A stretch of 64,000 nucleotides of DNA from Citrus sinensis (lineage: Eukaryota; Streptophyta; Magnoliopsida; Sapindales; Rutaceae): positions 17,238,501 to 17,302,500 of the forward strand of contig NC_068561.1 of assembly GCF_022201045.2 (NCBI RefSeq), read 5' to 3'. The translations under genes and the position numbers were made by a program. Shown here one piece after another: positions 50,719 to 62,950 of the stretch (position 1 is its first letter; each line of letters starts with the position of its first letter). The notes below the pieces were generated by a model. That model ran no database searches and was not told where the DNA came from. It saw only the letters and a program-made list of their open reading frames with translations.

Positions 50719-50981
50719 ATTGTTTCTTTACAAATCCAACCCACCCACCTCCTTTCTTCTTCCTCTCTTTCTCTATATATTCATTTCATTCACATAACCC
50801 ATAAGTAGATTCTTCTGTGATTGTAAGAAGAAAGTGACTAACTCAAACATATAAAGTATACACAAACATAAACCCCAAAAAAAAAAAAAAAAAAAAAAAC
50901 CACATACAAAATATACAAAAAGAAACCCTAGAGCCTGAGGTGGAAGTACCCTCAGGTCCAAAAGAACCGGGCAAAAAAAAA

Positions 50982-51719
50982 ATGCCAGTAAATCCACCGA
51001 AATCATCTCTATTGCTGCACAGAATCAACAACGTAAACACAGCCACCAACACGATCGCAACAGCAACAGCCAACATGCTTTGCCAGAAAGAGCAGCTTCA
51101 GTTCCAAAAGCGCTTCCCAGCAACGTGGTCAACCCCCGTCCCCGACGCCGTGGCACGCCACCACACCCTCGTCGTTGGCCCCAACCAGTGCTGCTCCTCC
51201 GTCGTCCAGCAGATCGCCGCTCCCGTCTCGACCGTCTGGTCCGTCGTCCGTCGCTTCGACAACCCCCAGGCTTACAAGCACTTCGTCAAGAGCTGCCACG
51301 TCATTAACGGCGACGGCGACGTGGGCACCCTCCGGGAGGTCCACGTCATCTCCGGACTCCCCGCCGGCCGCAGCACGGAGAGGCTCGAGATCCTAGACGA
51401 CGAGCGCCACGTCATAAGCTTCAGCGTCATCGGGGGCGACCACAGGCTGGCGAATTACAGGTCGGTGACGACTCTCCACCCATCGCCCGCTGGCAACGGG
51501 ACGGTGGTCGTGGAGTCTTACGTCGTCGACGTGCCTCCCGGAAACACGAACGAAGACACCTGCGTGTTCGTCGACACCATCGTTAAATGCAACCTCCAGT
51601 CGCTGGCGCAGACCGCGGAGAATCTGACCAGGCGAAACAATAACAACCACAGCAGTAACAACAGCAGCATCAGCAGCAACAACAACGGCCCGATCAGGTC
51701 ATGTTCTGTTCTCGAGTGA
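50982..51719 (+). CDS. PYR/PYL/RCAR abscisic acid receptor, PYL4-6 type
   Basis: Soluble ABA receptor: hormone binding closes a gate and latch so that the protein inhibits clade A PP2C phosphatases and frees SnRK2 kinases. Single exon of 245 residues, intronless as in the PYL4/5/6 group. The START-like core opens at [37 protein letters not shown] holds the ABA-contacting Lys, SGLPA is the gate loop, GGDHRL the latch, and [12 protein letters not shown] and [13 protein letters not shown] complete the fold. The N-terminal extension (about 60 residues) is longer than in Arabidopsis PYL4. The C-terminal tail is an Asn/Ser-rich low-complexity run. The start at 50982 is the first ATG of the frame; a second at 51075 would give a protein nearer family length. 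The coding region is GC-rich against AT-rich flanks. Confidence 0.93.
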   Translation: MPVNPPKSSLLLHRINNVNTATNTIATATANMLCQKEQLQFQKRFPATWSTPVPDAVARHHTLVVGPNQCCSSVVQQIAAPVSTVWSVVRRFDNPQAYKHFVKSCHVINGDGDVGTLREVHVISGLPAGRSTERLEILDDERHVISFSVIGGDHRLANYRSVTTLHPSPAGNGTVVVESYVVDVPPGNTNEDTCVFVDTIVKCNLQSLAQTAENLTRRNNNNHSSNNSSISSNNNGPIRSCSVLE

Positions 51720-54241
51720 ATAGTTCTAGTTACTAGTATTACAAAATAGTGTTGATGTCTTTGGTAATACGCAGTCGTTTTTGTGAGTATCCGATGTGGA
51801 TTGCCTAAAGAAACTACAGAATCATCTCGTTTCTGTTAATTACTACTTCATCATGTTCATTTGGTTACTGCATTTTTCTTTTTTCTTTTTTTTTTTAAAT
51901 TATTAATGTGAAATATTTTTAATTGATAAATAATAATGTCGACCTACAGCATTGGCCATAAAACAAAAAAAAAAAAGGAACTGTTGTTAGCTTCCACCAT
52001 CAGATCATCGTCATTACCGCCGACGATCTGCTGTTTTTTTTAATACACACTCTTGTATTTTATAATAAGAAATGTCAGAATAGGATAAAAATTTTAAAAA
52101 AAAATGCAAGTTGTCGGGGTGACAGTGAGGTAAATGACACAAATAGGGTTGATTGAATTTTGATCGTACGGTGGTAGAGAGTTATAGGCAATATTTATAT
52201 TGTAATATTTTAATTGGAAGGTTAATTAAATGGATATATATATATATATTACTATAAGAATTATAAGATATGTTGGCATGTGATAAAAAATGAGCCTTCT
52301 TTGATAATCCACAAGTTGAGGCGGCCGTTATTTAGCTTTTCTTCAGTACAAAGTAGATCTAGAAACAGTCAATCCATCAGAATTTTCCACAACCAAAAAG
52401 CAATTTTTTTTTTTTGGGTTGTAAATTAAAGAAATAATATCAAATTGCTGGGAAAGAGAAGATGTATCGGAATATTACAGCCGGTTTCTAAGGTATCTTC
52501 AACTCATTATTTTTTAAAGTTATACTACTATTAAGGTTGTTTAATTAGCCCCTCCCCCCCCCAAAAAAAAAAGAAACTTGCTTAAATAAATAGTTAATTA
52601 GCGACATTAAGCAGAAGGGTTGCACGTTACCAATTAATTAATTAATATTCTTCAGGAGACGTCATGGGGTTTAAGTTTTTCTGTTTTCAGCTAATAATAT
52701 TCCACTAGTGCAAAGTGGTTCGCACGGCATTCCGATGGGTGGTGGCCTTGTAATTAGTCAGGCAATGTTACGTGACTGAATGACTTACCATAAATAAATA
52801 CTTAAAACGTAAATAAACCAAGTGTGTGTGTGGTAAATCAATTAGTGGATAATTTATTCAACAAGGATATGTATGTAGTATCGTGTGCATTTGATTCGAG
52901 ACGCCGGGTATGTATGGTGTAAAAAGAAATGTCCTGATTTGGAATTGTTGGATGGGAGAAGACTGAGGAGACAGGAAACATGGTGCACATAAAATAAAAT
53001 AAAAAAACAAGAGAGGTTTAGATAGAGGAATCAATACAAATAGGTGATGGATTGGTGGGTTTCTTGCAAGTTGGTGGGTTTTGATAAAAGCCAGGCCAGC
53101 TAGTAATTTTTAAAAGAAGAGAAAAGAAGCGAAGCGCGGAATGGCCAATTGCTGGTGCAAGTGGGCAATTGTTTTTTTCTGTTTTGTGTCTTTCTCTTTC
53201 TCCTAATAATCTATTCTTCTGTTAAAGACGTGCAAGTTGCAGTTTTTTTTTTTATTTTTTTTTTATTTTGGGGGAAGAGATCTTTGAAATGAATAAAAAT
53301 AATAATAGAGTGGAAAAGGGATGGGGGGTTTGCAAGTTGCAAGTTGGGAAAAATAATGCAAGTGGGCTTTTAATGATCCCCGTGTGAAGCGTGTTTGTTT
53401 GTTGGTCTATTTTTGAATGCTTTCGCCGTGTCACGCTGGCTAAGCTGCCTCACCATTCCTTCCTTCGTCTCCGGCTCTGGCTCTGGCGTCTGCGTCTGCA
53501 CGCGGTTCTTGCTTCCGCCTTCTTGTTTCTTTTTTTAACTTTTTACAAATTTGACTCTTCAATATATATATTCTTTAATAATTCCACCACCACCACCGCC
53601 CATTAAAACGTACGTTACGGTTACTCAGTCACGTACGCCTCTTCCTCGCTCTTTAACCGACGCTTACCAGCTGGTTTATGTACTGGCTTGCATCCAGATG
53701 ACATGTCGTTTGCTTCCTGTAGTTACCGCGTAAATATGATATAATGGGATTTCATTTGATATATCATCCGCAATGAAATAATTCATGACATATGTGTTGT
53801 GTGAATTTTTTGATTAGTTAATTCATGTTAGAAAGTAACACATATACGTTTAGATTTTGTTAAAGATATGATGCGTTACCTCCACCTCACCAGTCTTTTT
53901 GGATGATTCATAATTTTCAAGAGGATGTTTTTACACCATACCATCGTCAAATTGATAAGGGCCATGTTATTTTTATTTAATTAATTTAAATTTCAACTAG
54001 AGAGCTATTGGAATCGATCACTGTAAAAGTTAAGTTGTGATGTAATCACACAATCTTGAAGATCTGCTATTAGAAAAATAATTGAAGAACCAAATCCCAA
54101 TGCAAATACATCCAAAATGATGTCGTTTTGAATTTGTTCCCAAAAAATAAAAAAAAAAATTTAAACTCACTAAAAACAACATGTGTGTTTTTGTCAACCT
54201 TTTATCAAGTTTTAATTTAAATATTTATCATGTACTTTTAT
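51720..54241. other. Gene-poor spacer
   Basis: 3' region of the ABA receptor, then AT-rich DNA with TA, poly-A and poly-T runs. Frames at 53252-53434, 53391-53606 and 53551-53733 are short, low-complexity and show no similarity. No gene is supported. Confidence 0.4.
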
Positions 54242-54250
54242 ATTCTATTA

Positions 54251-55144
54251 AGGGCCGGCCTGCTCAACCATATTTGGGGCCTTAAGCAAATGATTTTAAT
54301 TAGTTCTTCTTAAAATTTAGGACAAAAAATATGTATATTAGTTATATATTATTTTTAACTCAAATTACATCTTTTATACTACTTTTTTTCCAGATTAAAC
54401 TAATTTTTCTATTCTTATATTTTCTAAAGTTTTTCGATATAGTTATTTATTTCAAAATAGAAAAAAAAAGCACACAAAAAAATAGTAGATGAATAAAAGA
54501 ATATATTAAAAAGAAATAAGAACAAATAAATAATACAATTAATTAAGAGAATAACAAAATCTGAAATTTGAGATGAAATCATAAATTAACTTTATCTTTA
54601 TATTAATTATTTGAAGATTTGAGTAATGACTAATAGCCATAGAGAACAGAAAAAAAAAACTATTAGATTTTTTCTTTTTTTTCTTGAGTGGAAAGTAGAG
54701 GAAGCAAGATTTTGTTTTCCCTCTCTCTCTTTCTTTCTCTCAAACACGAAGAACATATGGTGTCTTCATTGTTAGAAGAAAAATTTAATGGATAAGTAAT
54801 AAAATGTGGGGCTTTTATAGAGGTTTAAAATGAATATAAAACTTTTTAATTATAAATTATTAATTCTAACAATGAAATCTCGAATTTATAGGATTGAAAC
54901 TATTAATTTATCGGTTTTGTAGGAATTAAAACTATTAAGTACTACATTAAATAAACTTTATAGGAACTCGGTAGTTTATTTGAGAAAAGATTATCACAAA
55001 ATAATAATAATAAATTAGATGCATAATAATGACTTTTAAATTCACTTTCCTTTGTTATATACAAAATAATCATCTTATAGGATCTTCATGTAAAGTAGGG
55101 CCCTAAGCAACCGCTTAAGTTGCCTAGAGGTCGAGTCGCTACTG
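54251..55144. mobile_element. Non-autonomous hAT element, 894 bp
   Basis: Left end AGGGCCGGCCTGCTCAACC is the classical hAT-like GGGCCGGCC terminus. The right end reversed reads CAGTAGCGACTCGACCTCTA and then GGGCCCTA further in, so the inverted repeat is weak at the very tip but clear subterminally (TTGGGGCCTTAAGCAA against GGGCCCTAAGCAACCG). Flanked by ATTCTATTA at 54242-54250 and 55145-55153, a perfect 8-9-base duplication. No transposase frame. Confidence 0.8.
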
Positions 55145-55153
55145 ATTCTATTA

Positions 55154-57286
55154 CTAATTTTGAAATTTTCAGACATATTTAAGCTCCACTATTTTATTTT
55201 TCGGGGGGGGGGGGGGGGGGGGGGGGAAAATCACATACACTCGAAATGTAAGAGTAGAGTCATTTTAACTGAACCATTAGCTGCGTGGTAAATGCAAGTT
55301 CATTTAGAATAAAAATGTTTGATAAATTGTTTTGAATGCTTTATCGGCTCTAACTCTCATTCTTTAACCGACACACCAAGTCAAGGAGCTCGGATTTGAC
55401 GGGATGTCGTTTGCCTTATGAAATCCATTGTTTGTGTTGAAATCCGTTTGCTTTATGTATGTAATTGTAACAGGGACGAGGACTCCTTTAAATTCAATGG
55501 CCACTGTTTGTGTTGAAAAGGGCAAAAAAAGATAGAAGCGAACGACTTGGGCACCGTCATCACTCATCAATTAATATTATGAATATAAATTCATTTTTAT
55601 AATTACTGTGTAGAATTAATTAAAAATGGACTGGATAACTAATTTAGAAAAAAAAACTTATACGTGCGTGCAGATGCTGTTACAGGGCCAGACCGTATCA
55701 ATTCAATCAAAGGTTTTCCCATTTGAAAGCCAAGCTCTTTTATATATTCCGGTTTCTTCTTCTTTCCTATCTTTTTCTTTGCAATTGGGGAAACAAAACA
55801 AATATTGCAACTGGTTCCAGAATCTGCTTCTAGAAAGTAAAAAGAGTGGCAATATATAATAATAGTATTAATTTTAATTTCGATGAATCTACGATCACTA
55901 GTTAAAGAACCTGAACAGATTCAGTATGTGAACTAAAGAAAGAAAGAAAGAAAGAGAGTGGGCATTAATTCTCTTTTAAATAGATCGAACGCTTTTGGAG
56001 TATGATCAGTGTCAACAAATATTTATCCATGATCAAAAGCTTGTCCTAAGATCCTGGTGCTATCTAGCGACAAGGATTTAAAGAGAGAGGGCAACCATCT
56101 GGTAAATATAAGCCGCTCTTGAATATTTTGAAAATTTTTCTTTTCACAGGAAATTTGATGTAAGGGTAGACAAAGCACTGCCGTGAATTACGAAATAAGT
56201 ATGAATTCCCATAAAATCATGTGTTCCTCAAACATTACATGGATGAAAATGAGACACTACATGGGCCATAGGCTTGTGGAAGAAAATGAGACTGCATAGA
56301 AAATGTTGATGAGGAGGGGTCCTTGAAATGAGACCGCAGAGAAAATTAATTAAAAGAAAATGAGGAGTCCTTTGCATAAATGTTGATGGGGGCTTGAACG
56401 AGAAAAGAAAGATGGCGATTCTCATAATATCTCATTGGGCAGCAATTCTTTCTTTGGTCCCCCTGGCTCCCCCATATAATCAGCAGTCGATTGAATTGGA
56501 CTAAAGGAAAACGGTAGCAGGTCACAATCTAACCTTAACTGGAAAACTCAGCCAAGTTGGGAGCATCGCATCAATTGATTCTTCAAGCAAAGCAAAGCTC
56601 ATTGGCTAAAAGATTAAATGCGCCAGTGACTCCGTTTTGTTTGTTTATTTATTCTTTAAAAAGAAGACTGCATGATTATTTATCTCTTCATCCACCAAAG
56701 TTGGTCACTTGTGTGGCTTCGATCGAGGACCATAATCACAACTAACAAGTAGCTTGGGGGGCCAACGCCCATATGAATCTCACATCTCTTCTGTTATTTG
56801 CTAAAGGAGAATATGAGAAACCAAATTTAATGAAAAGCAGTACTTAATACTTTCCATCTCTAAGGCAAAAGATTGTATATGTAATGAATAGGAATAAGGG
56901 ACCGTTTGGGATTCCTTTTCAGAAGTTCAAAAAGTGTTTTTAAAAATTTAAATTTGTGTTTGATAAATTTTTTAAAAAATTATTTTTAGTAAAATCACCC
57001 ATTCTGCTGCAAATTTTGAAAATCACTTTTATATTTAATACAATTTCATATATATTCCCATATATATTATAAAAATCTAAAATTATACTTATTGATTAAA
57101 GAATAAAATCAATAACTTTAAATAAATTATTATTATTGTTATTATCATCACCATCATAATCATTATTATTATTATTACTATTACTACTAATTATATTAAG
57201 ATAACAAAATAAAATTTAAAATTAATAATATAAAATATTTATTTTAGTTATCAATTATTATATTGTACACAATTAAAAAATATTTA
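55154..57286. other. Gene-poor spacer with poly-G run and possible hAT MITE edge
   Basis: Contains the 24-G homopolymer at 55203-55226. Bases 56898-57000 begin GGGACCGTTTGGGATTCC, a motif typical of small hAT elements, but the opposite end was not found. No gene is supported. Confidence 0.4.
55203..55226. repeat. Poly-G homopolymer, 24 G
   Basis: An uninterrupted run of 24 G in AT-rich DNA. Such a run can form a G-quadruplex and is prone to sequencing and assembly error, so the exact length is uncertain. Confidence 0.9.
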
Positions 57287-57311
57287 ATATTTGTCAATCA
57301 CCCAGTCTCTT

Positions 57312-57498
57312 TTTTTTTTGTCTTTAACCATCCGATATCCGGTGACCACATTGGACCCTGACCATTCCGGATTCGGGCCGGGTGCCAATAAAGTCCTCCC
57401 AACGAGGACGACTCCCAGGGGACTCGAACTGGAGAGCAAACCCAGTTGAGCCACCTAAGGGGTTCAGCCGGCGCCAGCTGAACCAATACCTCGTTGGT
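57312..57498 (-). mobile_element. tRNA-derived SINE with 25-bp TSD
   Basis: On the minus strand the element starts ACCAACGAGG, then Pol III box A TGGTTCAGCTGG (57485-57474) and box B AGTTCGAGTCC (57430-57420). Spacing is tRNA-like (about 43 bases). It ends in an A-rich tail (57312-57319 as T on plus). Identical 25-base flanks beginning ATATTTGTCAATCACCC lie at 57287-57311 and 57499-57523. At 187 bases with unmutated duplications, it looks recent. Confidence 0.9.
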
Positions 57499-57523
57499 AT
57501 ATTTGTCAATCACCCAGTCTCTT

Positions 57524-57654
57524 ATGCGTGAGAGTAACTAATTACATTGGACAACAATTGTGAATATTTTTTTTTTTAGCAGAAAAGTCATGGTTTCAGT
57601 GATTCAAAGAATAAATAAAACATGTAACTTCTGATACTATATTGTCCATCAATT
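57524..57654. other. Spacer
   Basis: Nothing recognised between the SINE and the LINE relic. Confidence 0.3.
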
Positions 57655-58050
57655 TTAAATTCTAAAGCCATCTTGGCCAAAAAATTGGCATTAACATTAC
57701 AGACTCTAGGATTGTATTGTATTTGAACAATTTAAAAATCTTTCTTGCTATCTTGAATGTGAGAAACTATCAAAGAATATATGTCTTGCTACCCTTTCTG
57801 TATTTAGCTAGTCCACAACCTCTTGGCAATTTGTTTCATGAATAATAGCACATGATAAGTCCACATCTTTTGCTCCCTGAATTTTCCACTCAATTGCTTC
57901 AGCTTCTACGTACATAGGCCACATTCTCATGAAACTTGAAGCTGTTTGTAGCTGCTGCTCTACCTTGCCACCAAAATCTCTTATATATAACAAATAATGG
58001 CCTTGCTCTTTGATTTTCCACGTCAATAGCAGCATCCTTAACTCCAAATG
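57655..58050 (-). mobile_element. LINE RNase H-like relic
   Basis: The minus strand reads MWPMYVEAEAIEWKIQGAKD, VDLSCAIIHETNCQEVVD and, after stops, NTERVARHIFFDSF. This resembles the RVT_3 RNase H-like domain of plant LINEs (AEA..EW…AK..D.S..I.E.D.QEVV). It has several stops and is a decayed 3' fragment. An alternative is a decayed host RNase H-like gene. Confidence 0.65.
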
Positions 58051-59882
58051 TGAATTAAAAGTTTGTATAATTCTTTAAATTCCAAATGTAGCCTGCGTTT
58101 TAGTTTTATACTTTGGATTGACCTAATCTTGGTCCATTGTAGTCATGATGACATGATCATATATGTGTGTATATATATCTCGTGCTAACTTTGGTAAGAA
58201 AAACTTAAAACTCCACAAGTTTTCAAATAAAATTAGAGATTTGGCATAATTTTATATATTTGTGAGAGTAAAATAAAGTTAATCCTTAAATTCGTATCGT
58301 CACTATAAAATATCCATCCTTTCTGTTTTTTCCCCGGTAAAATACATGTTGAATTCGTGACATATTTGCCTGTCTCATGGTGCTTCGCAAATCTAAATCA
58401 ATATAGATTCTGTTTATCCATAGACATCGATTTTGACTTGTTAGTTGCTACTGATCATGACTGTGCATCGATCTTCTTATATCATTAGGAAAGGTCATAT
58501 GAGCATTCAAAAGCTTTGCATACACAAACGGCAAAAGATCAAAATTCCGGATAAGGCTGGCTAGGAGGAGCTAGCCTTGAAAATCTTGAGGTATCTTAAC
58601 GATAACGTATATATTTGGATGTGGAGATTTCAACCACCTTAACCTAATTTTCATTTTCAGATATTTCATTTGATCACAACAGCTCAGGCATAACTGAAAT
58701 ATTGAAAAATACATAGCTAACAGACTCGGTTTTTCTCATTTAAGTTGCCAACTATTGCCTCTAATTAAAAGACCTCAATTTATTATCATTTAAAAAAAAA
58801 AAAGGATAGGAGGTGGATGGAGTATATTAAAATTGATTTTTTTTCATTCTCCTACCTCAGTACCTCTTTAGAATTAAAACTCAAGTAACCCAGTAAATTA
58901 AGTAAAACTGCGTATCATCCATTAGACCAAATTCTTTAAGGCACTCAAAGACCTCAATTGCTGAATTATATAAATGAATAACAATAAGATTCAACTTTAA
59001 GCTTTGTTTAAAATTCTCAATACACACGTTAGAGGTTTTACTTCCTAAATAATGTTGGAGAATTGGAGCATAATTAATTTGAAGTCGGCTTCTCTAATTA
59101 CTTACATATCTTTTCTTTAACGCTTTTCTTGTCTTTCTCTTCGATTTTACATTATAGGAAGCTAATTCAAGACGAAGGAGTAGCAAATAAGAACTCTAAT
59201 ATTGATTACTAAGTTTTTTTTTTTTTTACTATAATTACTTTACCAGACTCACAACTTAATTAAATGTGTAGATATACAATTGATCAGGATATGTATTATA
59301 GTATAGATCGCTCACTTGCGCTCCTTACGGAGTACAAACAAATGATTAACACTCTTAGTTTGATATATTCCATACTAACAGTTTAATTACTGTTTCGCTA
59401 TATTATTATGAATTGGTTTAATTGACAGAACTTCAAAGACGCCCATATATATCCCGCTTGGCATAAAATATTTAATGGGATAAAAAAAGACTATTTTCAT
59501 AAAATGTTATATTCACTTGCGAGTAATTAACTTTTAGCCGCCGTATCATCGTGAGCATGAGGCCAAGCAATACGTACGGTATCTTTGATGCAAATACACG
59601 TAAAACTACCCTCATAAGCTATTGGATATAACGAATATTTTAAAGAGTGTTTTGGTAAAGCATAGCAGCCCCAACCAACGACAAGTTCGTGCTGTCAATT
59701 GCTTTCAGTAAACAACCAAGAGCTTACAGTTACTTCCACTACTCCTAATCCCTGAAAACGAAATTATTAAAAAAAAAAGCTCTCACACACACAGTAGCCG
59801 ACAACTGCAACCGAAACTTCAAAAAGGAAGAAACAGAATACAAACGAAAGCAAAAGAGGAAGTTTCATTTATCATCATATCA
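58051..59882. other. Upstream region of the TBL gene
   Basis: AT-rich spacer and TBL promoter. CACACACACAGTAG at about 59785 lies in the presumed 5' leader. No other gene or repeat is resolved. Confidence 0.4.
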
Positions 59883-62110
59883 ATGGCAGCTAAAAGACAG
59901 CTTATAGTTCCAGCAGCAACATGGGCAATCAGAAGCATCTTTCAATCCCTCGTCGCGCTGCTCATTGCCCTCCTATTCTTTGCCGCCGTTTATGTAACTC
60001 AAAACAATGTGCAGCTCGTTGAAGATAGGTTAATAACAAGCAAACGTTCCCGCGACTTGCTGTTGTCGTCGCCGCCGCGGTGTAACTTGTTTTCAGGCAA
60101 ATGGGTGTTCGACAACAAATCTTATCCTTTGTACAAAGAGAAGGAGTGCACGTTCATGTCGGATCAGTTGGCTTGTGAGAAATTCGGAAGAAAGGATTTG
60201 AACTATCAGTTTTGGAGGTGGCAGCCTCACCACTGTGACCTCCCCAGGTCTGTTCAGCCTCAAATCTATATTTTAAAATATACGGATGTCCGCTCTAGAG
60301 ATACAACCTGTATCTGGCGTGGATGTTTATATTATGAAATGTACAGTTACTCATGTTTCGTATTAACTTAATTCACGTGGAGTTTCTATGAATAATGAAT
60401 CAGTCTTCAAACGTCCGAACTTGAGAGTTATAATATATTTTGATTATATGATATTACAAGTGAATGATGAAGTTAATCAAGGTTGTGTTTTTGCAGTGTT
60501 TTTGAGTTTTTGTGGGACTGTGTTGTGTTGTTTATGATAATAAGCTAGGTTCAATGCCACAAAATTGCTAGAGAAGCTGAGAAACAAGCGGCTTGTGTTT
60601 GTTGGAGACTCTTTGAATAGAGGTCAGTGGGTATCAATGGTGTGCTTGGTCGATTCGTCAATCCCTCCGAAGCTTAAATCTATGCATTACAAGCAAAATG
60701 GCTCATTGATCATCTTCAAGGCCACTGTGAGTTTATATTAGTTTCTGAATATCGTCGTACGATTGCTATTCTTTGTAGGTAACCTCAACTAATTGCACGA
60801 ATATGTTCAGATGTGAACTATTTTCTTTATTTTCATTTTTATATGGATTCTTATCAAGTACAAAACATAATCTCTAAATGGGCTTGGGCTGATATTTCAA
60901 TGTTTTTTTTCAGAAGCACTTTCCATGCTTCAATCACCCAAGTATGCTCAAAACCCATTTATTTGTCATGATTTATTTTGTCAGCCCATAAATTGCAGAT
61001 ATTATTTTGCTCAAGTGATTATCTCTGAATTCAGTAGAGAATACTGGCTCGTAATTTTAAGTTATGTTGCACATTTAATTCTAATGATTGATTCATAAAA
61101 TCGAAGGAATACAATGCCACCATTGAGTTTTACTGGACACCACTGCTGGTGGAATCAAACTCAGATGATCCAGTGAATCACCGATTACCAGATCGGATTG
61201 TAAGGGTTCAGGCAATTGAAAAGCATGCTAGATATTGGACTGATGCAGACATTCTTGTTTTCAACTCCTATCTTTGGTGGAAAAGATCCCAAATGGAAGT
61301 CTTGTAAGAACATTATTTTAACTCTGCTTCTTCTCTTGTTACAAAATTACTATAATCAATTAATTGAACTATCATTTGATATTTGTAATGCAAAACGATT
61401 AATTAGGTGGGGATCTTTTGGAAGCCCTGATGGAATTCACAAAGATGTACTAATGCCTAGAGTTTATGAGATGGCATTGAGAACTTGGTCAGAATGGCTG
61501 GAAGTGAACATCAATCGAAACAAGACCCAATTGTTCTTTGTTAGCATGTCACCTACTCATCAAAGGTATACACGATACATTCATCCTCTTAATTCTTGAA
61601 CCCAATTGTCGTGAAATAAAATCAATAACTGTCAAGTAAAAGTGAAATGAAATTACTTTTTGTCAACTATATATATTAATACCTTTTAAGTTTATTTACA
61701 AAATTAACCTGAAACGTGGTTACTAATGGGTTCTACTCTAATGTGTGCAATTCCAATATAGGTCTGAAGAATGGGGAGGAGCTAAAAATGGGAACTGTTA
61801 TGGTGAAACAGAACAAATAGTGCAAGAAGGATATTGGGGAAGAGAGACAGACTTAAAAATGATGGGCATAGTTGAATCTGTTCTGGCTGAACTAATCACA
61901 AGAGGCTTAAATGTGCAAATAATTAACATTACTCAGCTCTCAGAGTACAGAAAAGAAGGTCATCCATCGATTTACAGAAAGCAATGGGAAGCTTTAACAG
62001 AAGATCAAATTTCAAACCCTAGCAGCTATGCAGATTGCATACATTGGTGCCTTCCTGGAGTGCCTGATGTGTGGAATGAGCTTGTTTATGCTTACATTTT
62101 ACAGCATTGA
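59883..62110 (+). CDS. TBL35: Trichome birefringence-like protein, TBL35 type
   Basis: TBL proteins are Golgi type II membrane O-acetyltransferases of cell-wall polysaccharides; TBL34/35 of Arabidopsis (TBL35 is At5g01620) act on xylan. Exons 59883-60247, 60549-60726, 61107-61303, 61407-61565 and 61762-62110 give 415 residues. A single transmembrane anchor spans about residues 20-40 ([17 protein letters not shown]). The PMR5-N/TBL domain starts at [18 protein letters not shown] and holds [26 protein letters not shown]. The catalytic GDS motif is in [14 protein letters not shown] (about residue 140). The DXXH motif is [16 protein letters not shown] near the C-terminus. [18 protein letters not shown] is a further TBL block. 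All joints are GT-AG and in frame. The last exon ends YAYILQH. Confidence 0.95.
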
Positions 62111-62671
62111 GAAGCTAAGTTGGAATTAAAATCACTGAAATATAAGTGTAACAAAGTTCATGTCTCAATCAAAATAGGACTGAAGCTTATTAATTCTTAT
62201 ATATCTGCACATTTTCATATCACAGGAGGAATCATAGTTTCATTTTCTTCTCAGGTAAATTTTTTTAAAAAATTTCACAGACCTAAGTGGTAAAGCTAGC
62301 CAATTTGGAGATTATATGGCCGCTCCTTACTACTAAAGTTAGACTTTAGTTTCAATATTAATTTTTTCAAAAAAAAAAAGTTTGAATAAAATTAAGTAAT
62401 CTGATCCACTAAATACCAATTTTTATCTCTTATTATATTACTTGAATGGATGTGGATCCTCTCCTAGGCATTTTCTCTCATAATTCTCCTAAACTTTCAA
62501 GGATCCATTGACATGTCTCATTAATAAAATTAAATTGTTAAAATTTTGTTTTAATTAATTTTTACTTAAAAAGACATTCAAACCCATGTGCGACCCTTGT
62601 CAAAAATTTTCCAACAAATGTTTTCTCTCTCAACTCTCGCCGATTTCCTTCTAATTGTTAAAAAGATGATG
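62111..62671. other. TBL 3' region and spacer
   Basis: Presumed 3' untranslated sequence; nothing else recognised. Confidence 0.4.
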
Positions 62672-62950
62672 CTAATTGTTTTGCTGAGGATAACGATTGC
62701 TCTGTTTGCCATTGATACAACCTAAAAGCCCTTGAGGCAGCACACATGTTCCACTACCCCAAGTCTTTCTCTTATCATTTTCATTATTGAAGTGAATATC
62801 GAAGAAGCCTTTGACCAATGGGATTAAGTGCCAAGCTCTCGATGGCTGCCGAGCTTTTTGCAAGTATGCTTGAATCTCATCAAGTTTCATCGGCTTAGAA
62901 CCTGGTCTAAGGATAATCCGTCCAATAAGTTCTGCATTTCTTCTTTCCCT
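62672..62950 (-). mobile_element. LINE ORF1-like (DUF4283) fragment
   Basis: The minus strand encodes ELIGRIILRPGSKPMKLDEI, QAYLQKARQPSRAWHLIPLV and KGFFDIHFNNENDKRKTWGS, like the DUF4283 domain of plant LINE ORF1 proteins (G.I…, then W.L.P.GKG(Y/F)F…F…DK…W). No start context or zinc knuckle is present, so it is a fragment. A host gene of similar origin cannot be ruled out. Confidence 0.5.

Noticed and set aside
51129-51650. Antisense frames across the ABA receptor gene
   Set aside because: Produced by the GC-rich coding sequence; the sense frame is a conserved PYL protein.
57298-57513. Open frames of about 60-70 codons near 57.4 kb
   Set aside because: They are the SINE body, with Pol III boxes and target duplications, not a protein gene.
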